Part shown: positions 6,577 to 18,900 of the stretch, in pieces
Layout: every line of letters starts with the position of its first letter
Numbering within the stretch: the first letter of the stretch is position 1
Origin: JAWLHU01 sp041690255
GTDB taxonomy: Bacteria > Bacillota > Sulfobacillia > Symbiobacteriales > Symbiobacteriaceae
NCBI GenBank assembly: GCA_041690255.1
Contig: JAWLHU010000025.1
Coordinates: forward strand, 1-54,589
DNA length: 54,589 nucleotides
Reading direction: 5' to 3'
The notes under the pieces: generated by a model
Told to the model about the DNA's origin: nothing
The model's input: only the letters and a program-made list of their open reading frames with translations
The model's database searches: none
Translations under genes and position numbers: made by a program

Positions 6577-7320
6577 CTATGCGGAGCCGGTACTCCCCTG
6601 GGCATCTGAGTCCAGCGCCAGGGAGACCCGGTGCAGGCCACACGGATCAAGCAACTCGATGCTGGCGTAGCCGCCATCCTGAATCAGTTCTTGCGAACGG
6701 AACTCACCGAGAACCCGCACCACTGTCTCCACGGCCAGCCCTGCCATCGAGGCAATCTCACCGCGCGTCAAAGTGACCTGCGACTGGCCATCGCCTGAGC
6801 ATTCGGTAGTCGCGAGCAGAATGCTGGCTACGGTGGCCCGAGCGGGCAGGGTCGAGATCTTCTGAAGCTTGTTCTGGGCGAAGCAGATCTCCTCGACCAT
6901 GCCCACAAGCAAGGCACAGGCGAGGTCGGGATTCTCCCTGATCAACCGCCAGCTCTCGCCCACGCCAATTGCGTACACCTCTGCCCCCTGGCGGCCCGCC
7001 CGTGCACTGCCGGAATAGCCGGGTGCCAGACGAAAGCCGCAGAGGCCGGTCGGGCTTCCAGCGGGTGCCATTCGGGTGATCTGCTCGCGGCCGGCGTCAT
7101 CGACCACGTATTCGAGGATCTGACCGCGGTGTACCAGCCACCAGCCGGTGATCGGGTCACCCTGACGGAAGAGTATCTCCCCCTTGCGCAGCTGGTGAAA
7201 GGTGCCATGGACCCGCACAAGGTTGAGTTGGGAGCGCATCTGTCGCCAGCAGAACGGCGCCCCCCTCTGACGCACCGGGCAGTCGGCGCAGCGCTCGGGG
7301 AGTGTGTCGATCGAAGTCAT
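6577..7320 (-). CDS. Crp/Fnr-family regulator with candidate Fe-S cysteines
   Basis: 247 aa. N-terminal C11-x2-C14 and C24 plus an internal C94 (G-L-C-G) match in number and layout the four cluster cysteines of FNR (three N-terminal, one in the sensor domain). A cyclic-nucleotide-type beta barrel spans about 30-130 (R-K-G-E-I-L-F-R-Q-G-D), a dimerisation helix follows, and the HTH is T-R-G-E-I-A-x-x-A-G-L-A-V-E-T-V-V-R. E-T-x-x-R in the recognition helix is shared with FNR and agrees with the TTGA-type boxes at 6517 and 7544. It lies between the two operons those boxes serve. Inference: an oxygen- or NO-responsive activator of both. A heme- or redox-Cys-based sensor is the alternative. Confidence 0.8.
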   Translation of the reverse strand: MTSIDTLPERCADCPVRQRGAPFCWRQMRSQLNLVRVHGTFHQLRKGEILFRQGDPITGWWLVHRGQILEYVVDDAGREQITRMAPAGSPTGLCGFRLAPGYSGSARAGRQGAEVYAIGVGESWRLIRENPDLACALLVGMVEEICFAQNKLQKISTLPARATVASILLATTECSGDGQSQVTLTRGEIASMAGLAVETVVRVLGEFRSQELIQDGGYASIELLDPCGLHRVSLALDSDAQGSTGSA

Positions 7321-7543
7321 AGGGCGTCACTCCTTGCAGCGGGCCAAAGCCCGCCCGTCTGCCCCCACCATGCACGACTTCGACCCATTCGGCTATCCGC
7401 CAAAGGGACTGTTCCTGAATTGATCAGCCGATTTTGAGACTTAGGACTACCCTCCGATCTACCGGAGGAGACCACGTCTCATAGATATTTATGTGACTAG
7501 ATGGCAAAATCTCAACTGCAGAATGATCATGTATACCGAAAAC

Positions 7544-7585
7544 ATGATCCAGGTCAATGTTCTGGTCGGTTCCCTCTGTTATGTC
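7544..7585 (+). promoter_or_regulatory. FNR-like box and -10 of the divergent membrane-protein operon
   Basis: ATGATCCAGGTCAA (7544-7557) differs in one half-site from the reverse of the box at 6517. TTATGT (7579-7584) begins 28.5 bp from its centre, exactly the geometry seen at 6490-6530. The start codon of the first gene follows at 7642 after an AAGGAGG site. Confidence 0.6.
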
Positions 7586-7641
7586 TGAGGTAACCCTGGG
7601 CTGCCAGGTGCACTCAGACGGCGCAACAAGGAGGACTGACC

Positions 7642-8385
7642 ATGACGAAAGACCCAACCCCTCTGATACGCGGTCTAGCTGTAATCTTGATGTCCCTCGT
7701 TACCGTCTTCCACATCATCGGCGGCATCGGTTCCATCTGTGTCTCTTTTGGCGGGCCCGATTATCCACCCGCCAAGGCATTTCTCCCCTATCAGCACATC
7801 TACCAGCCCATCACGATCCTGGTTCTCATCCTCGGTTTTGTCTTTGTACTCGTGACCTATGCCATGTTCCGCGGTGAGCGCTGGGCCCACTGGACCTCCA
7901 TCGCCCTGATCATCGTCAGCGCGGTGCCCACCTTCTACCGGATGCAGGTGGCCATTAGCTTCCGCGGCTCGGCAGCCCCGACCAGCGTTCGGTTCTACTT
8001 CATGATGATCGCCCTTGCCTATCTGCTGCTCATCCTGATTCCCCCCATTCGGAAGCGGGTTGACTGGACGAAGCCCCTGGGGAATGTGGGCTCTTACGGT
8101 GGTACCGGCGGCGTGGCCATGATGGTCGCTGGCCTTGCCACAGCTGCCTCCCCCTGGGGGGTGGGTTCCAGCCATGTGATCGATGGTGTCAACTACGCCA
8201 TGCTGATGGAGTGGCAGTATCTGTCCATCGGCGGCGGGCTGATTCTGATCGGCGCAGCGCTGCTGCTGGCGGTGCGCCTTGGCGTGCCGGTCGATGAGTG
8301 GGTGGCCGCCCGGGTGCGCCGGCTCCTCGGGATCCGCAAGCTCGACGCGGCTGCGACTGCGGGAGGAGGCGTCAATCATGGGTAG
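7642..8385 (+). CDS. Polytopic membrane protein of the FNR-boxed island (247 aa)
   Basis: ATG with AAGGAGG 8 nt upstream. Five to six membrane segments are visible (about 10-36, 50-74, 78-102, 110-135, a weak one near 150-170, and 190-215). Candidate heme or metal ligands lie at the membrane edge: V-F-H in helix 1, Y-Q-H-I-Y-Q before helix 2, W-A-H-W before helix 3 and S-S-H-V before the last. The C-terminal 35 residues are basic and probably cytosolic. Family not recognised. It overlaps the start of the next gene by 8 nt and shares an FNR-like promoter with the oxidase-like operon, so a role in the same respiratory or NO-handling pathway is inferred. Confidence 0.7.
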   Translation: MTKDPTPLIRGLAVILMSLVTVFHIIGGIGSICVSFGGPDYPPAKAFLPYQHIYQPITILVLILGFVFVLVTYAMFRGERWAHWTSIALIIVSAVPTFYRMQVAISFRGSAAPTSVRFYFMMIALAYLLLILIPPIRKRVDWTKPLGNVGSYGGTGGVAMMVAGLATAASPWGVGSSHVIDGVNYAMLMEWQYLSIGGGLILIGAALLLAVRLGVPVDEWVAARVRRLLGIRKLDAAATAGGGVNHG

Positions 8386-9043
8386 TGGCGGCGGTGGCTT
8401 CCTGCAGTATATGGACAGCCTTGCCATGACCTTCGGGATTGTCCTGTTCATGTACACTCTGCACCATGCCTGTGGGCGCTACATCAAGCTTCACCATGCG
8501 GCGTTCCTCGGTGGCTCGATGATCACGCTCCTGCTGGTCTTCCTGGTGGGTCGGGTGGCAGCGCTTGCCATCAACCCGTACGTGAGTGCCATCGCCCTCA
8601 TGGGGGTGGCTCTGTTCGCCACGGGCTTCCTGTCCCTGGTGGATGAACGGCGGAGGATTACCCCCTACTTTGTGGCCTACAGCATGGTCGGCATCATTGG
8701 CTACGCCCTGGCCGCACACTACGGGAAGGTGCCAGCCCAGATCGCCCTGATGCCCCTGCTCTATGCCACCTTAATCCCCAGCGTGGCGCTCCTGCTGGGG
8801 GTGCCGGTGGTGCTGATGACACGGCAGGGGGCGGGGGTCCATGCCCTTTGGGTGCCGCTGGGCACCATCTTGCTGGGCGTGGCGGCCTACTACATGGTGG
8901 GCACCACGAACCAGACGATCGCCATTCCAGAGGAGAGCGCCAGCCCCCTGATCAACACGCTGCTGGCCAGCGGGTATTTCTGCCTGATGATGGCCTTCTT
9001 CTTCGTGCGGGGCTGGCTGGCCGCCGACAAGGCGGATGCGTAG
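8378..9043 (+). CDS. Seven-TM membrane protein with double His-His motif (221 aa)
   Basis: ATG 8378 with GGGAGGAGG ahead overlaps the previous stop; a longer frame from 8279 is rejected because it runs through the preceding gene without a ribosome site. About seven hydrophobic helices. The junction of helices 1 and 2 reads Y-T-L-H-H-A-C-G-R-Y-I-K-L-H-H-A-A, two His-His pairs plus a Cys within 14 residues, suited to binding copper or heme at the membrane surface. Another His lies at the end of helix 4 (A-A-H-Y-G) and one at the start of helix 6. Family not recognised. Followed convergently by a cupredoxin gene. Confidence 0.7.
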   Translation: MGSGGGGFLQYMDSLAMTFGIVLFMYTLHHACGRYIKLHHAAFLGGSMITLLLVFLVGRVAALAINPYVSAIALMGVALFATGFLSLVDERRRITPYFVAYSMVGIIGYALAAHYGKVPAQIALMPLLYATLIPSVALLLGVPVVLMTRQGAGVHALWVPLGTILLGVAAYYMVGTTNQTIAIPEESASPLINTLLASGYFCLMMAFFFVRGWLAADKADA

Positions 9044-9051
9044 GATTAGCG

Positions 9052-9385
9052 CTACTCCACCACGGTGATCCTGCCCACCATGCCCGCTGTGTAGTGTCCC
9101 AGCTGGCTGCAGAGGATCGGATAGGTGCCCGGCTCCTCCAGGGTGACAGACCAGGCCTCGCCTGGCTTGATCACCCCGGAGCTGAAGCCGGGCTCTTCCT
9201 TGCCCAGCCCCCGGACAGTGCTCTGCACCACATCATGGACCATCGCATCCTGATTGGTAAAGGTGATGCGCGCCCCCTTCTTCACAGTCAGCTCGACCGG
9301 CGAGAACTTGAGCCCCTTCATTGCCACAGCCGGAGAGCGCTACGCTCAAGGCCAGCAGCCCGGCGGCACACCACTTGTGGTTCAT
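9052..9385 (-). CDS. Cupredoxin (plastocyanin-like) lipoprotein, frameshifted signal peptide
   Basis: The domain ORF (9052-9327, 91 aa) is a small blue-copper domain: V-K-K-G-x-x-I-T-F-T-N, then V-H-D-V-V, and the C-terminal ligand loop C-S-Q-L-G-H-Y-T-A-G-M (Cys, His, Met). It lacks an export signal in its own frame. Directly upstream in a different frame, ATG 9385 starts M-N-H-K-W, a hydrophobic core and L-S-G-C-G-N-E, a typical lipobox. A single-base indel near 9325 would join the two. Either the gene has just been broken or the base is a sequencing error. Intact, it would be an extracytoplasmic membrane-anchored electron carrier for the island. It is convergent with the gene ending at 9043. 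Confidence 0.75.
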
Positions 9386-9513
9386 GGTTCTGTCACTCCC
9401 GTCATCATAGCGTTGGCTTCGCTCTCCACTCTACCTTGCCGTCTCCGCCGGTGGGTGTGCTCAAGATCACTTCATGGCACAGGGAGCCCGAGCATACACA
9501 AGGGGGTTACCCC

Positions 9514-10383
9514 GTGATCTATCTGGATAACGCAGCCACGAGCCACCCCAAGCCTGAGCAGGTCTTCCAGGCGGCGCGGGAGGCTGCCGCCGCCCTCTTT
9601 GGCCTGGCCGATTCGGCCCGGGCCATCTTCACCGCCAGCGCCACGGATTCCCTCAACCTTGGACTAAAGGGGCTCCTGCGCCCCGGTGACCATGTGATCA
9701 CCACCACGGCCGAGCATAACGCACTGCGGCGGCCCCTGGCAGCCCTGGAGCAACTGGGCGTCGCTGTCACCTGGCTGCCGGTCAGCCCGAGCGGGCTCCT
9801 TGACCCGGACCAGGTGCGGGCGGCGTTGCGCCTCACCACACGGTTGATCGCCACCCATCACGGTTCCAATGTGACCGGGGCGCTGCAGCCGGTTGAGGCC
9901 CTGGGTGAGATCGCCCGGAGGCCGGGAGTCCTCCTGCTGGTGGACGCCGCCCAGACGGCCGGCATCCACCCCATCCACATGGGGCAGCAGGCATCGCCTT
10001 CATTTCGGCGACCGGTCCGGACCGGCCCGAGGTGCGCACGGGCGTGGTCAGCTTCAACCTGGAGCGGCTCGAGCCGGGGGAGGCGGAGGAGCTGCTAGAT
10101 GAAGAGTTCGCCATCATCGGCCGGTCGGGCCTGCACTGCAGCCCTGCCCGGGCTGCTGTTGGCCGACCTGCTGCTGGCCATCTACGGCCAGAGCCATCCG
10201 GCAGTCATCCCCTGGGCCATTCTGGGCGGCGCCGCCCTTCTGATGGCTGCCCTCGGCATGGCCCGGGGCTGGCGGCAGCCCGCGGGCCAGATCGACGCAG
10301 ACCGGGTGAAGTGCCGGCTCGTCCGGCGGTTGGAAACACTGGGCTACGCTGTGTCACTAACCCCAACTCCGACGGCTGGCTAG
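9514..10383 (+). pseudogene. Cysteine desulfurase (class V aminotransferase) remnant with several deletions
   Basis: GTG start then V-I-Y-L-D-N-A-A-T-S-H-P-K-P, the N-terminus of the IscS/SufS-like family. About 30 residues are missing before I-F-T-A-S-A-T-D-S-L-N. A-E-H-N-A and L-L-V-D-A-A-Q-T-A-G are intact. Near 9985 the frame breaks and the PLP-lysine region (H-K-G-L-x-G) is deleted. The sequence resumes with A-T-G-P-D-R-P-E-V-R-T-G-V-V-S-F-N and R-S-G-L-H-C-S-P, the catalytic-Cys loop. From about 10150 to 10383 a different fragment follows, with two hydrophobic stretches and no family I recognise. It has lost its cofactor lysine and cannot be active. Confidence 0.8.
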
Positions 10384-10537
10384 AGGCTGCCCCCTGGAAA
10401 CTGTGAGGTGGTCTCGACGGACCGCCTGTTTGCCGCGCCCAAGAGAGGGTCACCCGGCTCGGGATTTTCGAAGGAGTGTACGGTCGTTTGACTGACGGAA
10501 CGGGGTGGGTAGATAAAGAAAGAGGAGGACTGCGCCC

Positions 10538-11580
10538 ATGGGTTTTCGTCGCGAGAACTACCTGTATGTCGGCGTGGATCTCCACAAGCGCTTCGAGAAC
10601 CACCTGGACGCCTACCCGACCTGGTTGGCGAAAGTGAGGCGGCAGGCCGGCGGCCTGGGCCTGATCTTCGGGCTGGAAGATGTGCACGGCCTGGGCCGCC
10701 ATCTGGCCGAGTACCTGCAGCGCAGCGGCTGCACGGTCAAGTTTGCGAACGCGTACCTGACCAAGTCCGAACGGGATGAGGTGCACAAGACCGACCGCCA
10801 GGATGCCCTGGCGATTGCGCGGGTCACGGCCAAGCACGTCCTGCATCTGCCAGACGCCTACCTGGACCCGCTGCAGTAGGCGCTGCTCTCGCTGGTGCAG
10901 TGCCGCCGGGGGCTTGTGTCGGAGCAGACGCGGGTGAAGAACCGGCTGCACTACCTGCTCCTGCAGGCATGGCCTGGGTGGGAGGGGGGAGGGAACTGTA
11001 CCCGTTAGCGGGCTGCACCCAAGGCGTGACGGTAGATGCGCTGACGGAGTTTCTGCGGGAGCAGAGCCATTACGCCCTGGGCCGGTCAAGAGCGGAACGG
11101 GTCCTAGCCGGCGACCCGGCAGCCAGGCCCGAGGAGCCCTACCAGCAGGAGCGGGATGCCGTGGTGCGACAGTCGATCCGCCAGTTGCGCACGCTGCAGG
11201 GCCAGTTGGATGAGGTGCGGGAGCATCGTGCTGGCGGCCGAACTGATCGCCCTGGTCGGCGATGTGACCCGTTTTCCGACCGTGGACAAGTTTCTGGCCT
11301 ACCCGGGCATCGCACCGGTGACGTTGGGCAGTGGCGGGCATGAGAGCCGGTTCAAGTCCCAGTTCGGACGGCGGGAGCTGTCGGCGCTCTTTCACCGGAT
11401 TGCGAGCACACAGCTGGTGGTGCACAGGCAGACGGGGGTGCCGCGCAACCCGGCAGCGAAGGCCTATTACGAGAAGCACCTGGGTGACCAGGCCGGCCTG
11501 CCGCCTGGGAAGCGGGATCGCAAGCGGCAGAAGCTGACGGCGGAGGAGCGCCGGGCGCAGGAAGCGGCGCAGTTGGGGTA
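10538..11580 (+). pseudogene. IS110-family transposase, disrupted
   Basis: ATG 10538 after AGAGGAGG. Y-V-G-V-D-L-H-K opens the DEDD domain but part of it is missing before F-E-N-H-L-D-A-Y-P. G-L-E-D-V-H-G-L-G-R-H-L-A and H-K-T-D-R-Q-D-A-L-A-I-A-R are present. An in-frame TAG at 10877-10879 and later frameshifts break the middle. The C-terminal Tnp20-type part is readable in another frame from about 11230 (F-L-A-Y-P-G-I-A-P, F-G-R-R-E-L). It differs in sequence from the relic at 2652, so it is a separate element. Element ends could not be fixed. Confidence 0.75.
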
Positions 11581-11637
11581 GAACGTGAAGGCGGTGAACC
11601 TTTTGACGATGGCTACCGCCGAGCAATTTGGGTAAGG

Positions 11638-12131
11638 TTCTTTACAGGCAGGATTGTAGACAATCCCGAGTCATATTGGGGATTTGGCTGCGACTTGGTC
11701 ATGACCGGTGACCCGGGAAATGGACCCCTGGACTATGTGGAGTCTGGCGTCGTGGTTACCCAGGTGATTGGCGGGATGGGCAGCATATCTTCTTCCTCCG
11801 GAAAGCTGGATGACGTAAGCAACGTAGTCAAGAACTGTACCCTTACACCTGACACGTATGACAACCACATCGTCCTTCGGCATGGTCCCAACCAGTTGCT
11901 CCAAACAAGAGCAAGTTCGACGCTGGGGTCGATATTCGAGATGCTATCCACACAACTCTTACTAGCCCCGATTCGCTCATTCTACCCAACACTTACGGAA
12001 GGCCAGGTTGCATTTTCGAATATGACTTTAAAATGCCGATCGGTATTGATCAGTATGGTGCGCCAGTCAACCGATTGAAAGTGGTCATCAGCGAAAGAGG
12101 AGTAGTGGTTACAGCTTATCCCATTTGGTAG
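11638..12131 (+). pseudogene. Frameshifted polymorphic-toxin tip
   Basis: One frame reads from about 11638 through V-M-T-G-D-P-G-N-G to D-N-H-I-V-L-R-H-G-P-N near 11890. A one-base shift then opens S-K-F-D-A-G-V-D-I-R-D-A-I-H-T-T-L (11910 on), I-G-I-D-Q-Y-G-A and V-V-V-T-A-Y-P-I-W, stopping at 12131. Rejoined, H-I-V-x-R-H-G, S-K-F, D-I-R and a final V-V-T-A-Y-P form a contiguous RNase-like toxin domain of the sort found at RHS and CdiA C-termini (family recalled, not proven). It is followed 19 nt later by an intact candidate immunity gene. The toxin is probably dead while the protection gene is kept. Confidence 0.6.
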
Positions 12132-12150
12132 GTAGGAAGGAGACCGTACC

Positions 12151-12483
12151 GTGGCACTAGACTTTTATGTGGCAGAAAGCCTTGAGGACGTGATAATGCG
12201 GCAACCACCAGGTCTACCGTACCCTGAGGATGTGGCGCACCGACTACACTCTGTGGCCTTGTCAGCTGGGATCGACGATACCCTCTTATGGGGGGGGATT
12301 GATCCGTACGGCGATACGATTTTTGCTGGTGGGAAGCTTCTGGAGCTAAGTCGGTTTTGTGATAGCATTGTCCAATATCTAGCTGGCAATCAGCAGGAGG
12401 TTATCAGGTTCCTGACATCACTGCGGATGATGGTGGATCAGGCCGTCGCTGAACAAAGGGCGCTTATCGCTATCGGGGACTAA
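12151..12483 (+). CDS. Candidate immunity protein for the broken toxin tip (110 aa)
   Basis: GTG start after GGAAGGAG; acidic, soluble, mainly helical, without signal peptide or membrane segment. Family not recognised. Size, spacing to the toxin remnant and the 95-bp repeat downstream (12576) parallel the gene at 1310-1702, which is the basis for the immunity call. It appears intact although its toxin is frameshifted. Confidence 0.5.
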   Translation: MALDFYVAESLEDVIMRQPPGLPYPEDVAHRLHSVALSAGIDDTLLWGGIDPYGDTIFAGGKLLELSRFCDSIVQYLAGNQQEVIRFLTSLRMMVDQAVAEQRALIAIGD

Positions 12484-12575
12484 CGTCTGAGGACCCCAAG
12501 AACATCCTGCATCCCACCCCGGCCCAGAAATGGTCGCAAGGCAATGATAAGGGTGACTTGCCTGCCCCTTTCTCT

Positions 12576-12668
12576 CGTCTTCTTCTTCCCCACGATTCCC
12601 GAAGCGGTAACATTTAAAGGGAATGGGCGTGCGCCAGAGTTGGCTGCACGCCCTCCTTCTTTTCCTGG
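12576..12668 (+). repeat. 95-bp cassette-end repeat, copy 2
   Basis: Same order as copy 1: CGTCTTCTTCTTCC, GATTCCCGAAGCGGTAACAT, and a perfect hairpin GGGCGTGC (12625-12632) / GCACGCCC (12646-12653) followed by TCCTTCTTTTCC. The rest of 12484-12728 holds no gene. Confidence 0.7.
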
Positions 12669-12728
12669 TCTAAACCATCGCACAGATCACAGCGATCCCG
12701 AACAGGCCCCAAACCTGGGCGAACCAGC

Positions 12729-15824
<3,096 letters not shown>

Positions 15825-15890
15825 TGCCACACCCCTCAACGTTTTTTCGCTCCCTGTTGCTCCAAACCCCCACATGTTCAACCAGGGAGT

Positions 15891-15896
15891 TATAAT
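15891..15896 (+). promoter_or_regulatory. Possible -10 in the divergent intergenic region
   Basis: TATAAT on the plus strand, 85 nt before the regulator start, in the only AT-rich patch between the divergent genes. No good -35 is visible for it; a minus-strand -10 may overlap. Confidence 0.3.
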
Positions 15897-15980
15897 AATC
15901 TTACAGGTCTAGAACTCCAGAATTACTCCACTGAGGTGATGGGTAAGCGGAGCCGATGCTTTTCTTAGGGGGAGCCCACA

Positions 15981-18900
15981 TTGCCAAACCAGATGAACCG
16001 CCCTCCGGAAGCTCCCGAGTCGGGTCTGATGATCAGGCTGCTGGGGCCCTTTGAGATCTGGCGAGCCGGGATCCCGATCCCGCCGGCTGCTTGGGGGCGG
16101 CGCAAGACCCAGGCGCTGCTCAAGCTGTTGCTGACGCAGCGGGGCCGTGCCTTTCACCAGGAGGAATTGATCGAGGCGCTCTACCCGCACGCCGACCCGG
16201 AGTCGATGCAACGGAATCTGCTGGGGCGGATCAGTGAGCTGCGGCGTGCCCTGGAGCCGGACCTATCGCGTGGGGATCAGTCTGCCTTCATCCACCTGGT
16301 GGGCAAGGGTAGTTACAGGTTCCACGCCCAGGCTCCCTGCTGGACGGATGTGGAGGCGTTCCAGGAGCGGGTAGATGCCGGTCGGGCCTATGAGGAACAG
16401 GGACGGTGGGTCGAGGCGGGCCTTGAGTACGAGCAGGCGGTCAGTCTGTACCGCGGCGACTACCTGGCAGATGAGCCCTACGCCAGTTGGGTTCTTTCAT
16501 CGCGCGAGCAATGGCGGGACCGTTACCTGGACACGCTGGAGGCCCTGAGCCGCTGTGAGGAGAAGCTCGGGCGGTACCGGGAGGCTGCGGCATACGCTGT
16601 CACAGCGATCCAGACCGACCCTTACCGCGAGGAGGCCTACCGACAGCAGATGCGCTCTCAGTACCTGGACGGTCGGGAGTTGCAGGCGTCGCAGACCTAT
16701 GAGGCCTGCCGGCAGGCGTTGGCTGATCTGGGGGTCGCGCCGGCGCAGGAGACGCAGGCGCTCTATGCCGAGATCCGTGAGCGACGGCTCCGGCCCGCCG
16801 AGCGCGCCGTGCCCCATAACGTGCCCCAGCGGCTGACCCCGTGCATCGGCCGGGAGGAGGAGGAGCGGGAGGTGACCCGGCTCCTGGCGGGACCAGACTG
16901 CCGGCTGGTGACCCTGGTGGGGCCCGGCGGGATCGGCAAGAGCAGACTGGCTACGCAGGTCGCTGCCGCGCTCCTCTCGCACTTCCCGGACGGGGTCTGG
17001 TTTGTCGATCTGACCGCAGTGGACTCGCCTGACCGGCTGGTCGGCACCATCCTCCAGACCCTGCCCCTCTCGCCTTCCGACCGGCGGGATCCGAAGGGGC
17101 AGCTTGTCGATTTCCTACGGGAGAAAGCGATGCTGCTGGTATTGGACAACTTCGAGCAAATTCTGCCCGCCGTGGACCTGGTCAGCGAACTGCTGGTGGC
17201 GACGCCGAGGGTGCGGTTGCTGGTCACATCGCGCGAGCGGCTCCGGGTGGATGGCGAGTGGACCGTGGCTCTGGATGGGCTACAGCTTCCGGAGGGGCCA
17301 ATCCCGGGGCACTCCAGCGCGGTGGATCTCTTCCTCTATACGGCGCGGCGGCGAAACAGCCGCTTTGCGCTCGGGGCGAACGACCTGGCGCACGTGGTTC
17401 GCATCTGCCGGCTGGTGGACGGGTTTCCGCTGGGCATTGAACTGGCGGCGTCCTGGGTGGGGATTCTGACCTGCGCCGAGATCGCTGCCGAGATCGGGCG
17501 AACGTATGATGCACAGGCGGCGCCGGAGTGGGAGGTGCCGGACCGGCACGGGGCGCTGCGCGCCACCGTGGAGCGGTCGTACCACTGGCTCTCCGACGAC
17601 GAGCGTGCGGCATGGGTACGCCTCTCGGTCTTTCGGGGCGGCTTCGGGCGAGAGGTGGCCCGGCAGGTCGTTGGGGCCTCCCCGTCCGTGCTGGCCCACC
17701 TGGTGGATACCTCCATGCTGCGCAATCACACGCCTGGCCGGTTCGACCTGCACGAGGTGCTGAGGCAGTTCGCCCTCGAGATCCGGCTGACAGATCCGAG
17801 CGCCGATGAGGAGCTGCAGCGGCAGCACTGCCGGTACTTTGCGGAGCGGTCCTCCGCCCTGGCGGATGCGCTGGTGCAGGGGGACTCACCGGCCCTGCTC
17901 TCCGAGTTGAGCGACGACCTGGAGAATCTGCGTGCCGCGTGGCGCTGGGCGGTCGCCACGGCGCAGGTCGATGAGCTGGACCGTACCCTGGACGGCCTGT
18001 CGGAGCTGTTGGTCCAGAGCAACCGGAATGAGATGGGTATGCAGTTGATCGGCATGGCACTGGAGAGGGTGCAGGCGCTCCTGAAGGAACCGGCTCGGGA
18101 TGAGGCGGGGCTGACCGCACTCCTGGGTCGGCTCGCCGCCCGGTATGGTCACTTCTGCGAGAAGATGGGCGATCTGCCGCGCGCTCGGGAGTGGCTGCAG
18201 GAGGGTCTGCGCCTTGGCGGCCTCCTGATGATGAAGCAGCTGGTCGCTCTCAGCCAGCGTGGCCTGGCCCAGGTGGCCTGGCGGATGGGCGAGTACCAGG
18301 AGGCGACCACCTACGCGGTGTCTGCCCAGGCCCTGAGCCGGGAGCTGTCTGACCGCCGGGGTGCGGTCCACGGGCTGCGGCTACTGGGCAATATTCAGCG
18401 GGATCTGGGCGAGTTGAGCGAGTCCCGGCGGCTCCATGCCGAGTCGCTGGCGATCAGCCGGAGCGCCGGATTCGGGGATGAGACGGCCCGCGCCCTGGCG
18501 AATCTCGCCGTTCTGGCAGGCGTCGAGGCCGACAACGCAAGGGCGATCGATCTCTTCCAGCAAGCCCTTGAGCTGTTCCAGCAGATCGGGAACCAGCGCG
18601 GGGCTGTCCAGGTGCTCGAGAACCTCGGGACCATTGCCTACAACGAGGGGCGGCTGGAGGAGGCTCACCGGCATTACAGCGAGCAGTTGGTCTACGCACG
18701 GCGAGGCGGGGACCCGTCTGCGGTCGCCAACGCCCAGATTCAGATGGGAGGCGTGCTCAGCGTGCTCGGTGAGACGGAGCAGGCCCTGGCCCACCTGACA
18801 GGAGCCCTCTCTACATGCCTGGCGCTCGAAGCGATTCCCCTCGCCGTGGAGGCGGTCTTCGGGTTGGCTCTGTTCAGCCGGGAGACGGGGGCACTCGACC

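Noticed and set aside
2652..11580. Active IS110 insertion sequences
   Set aside because: Both transposase frames have stops, frameshifts and missing segments.
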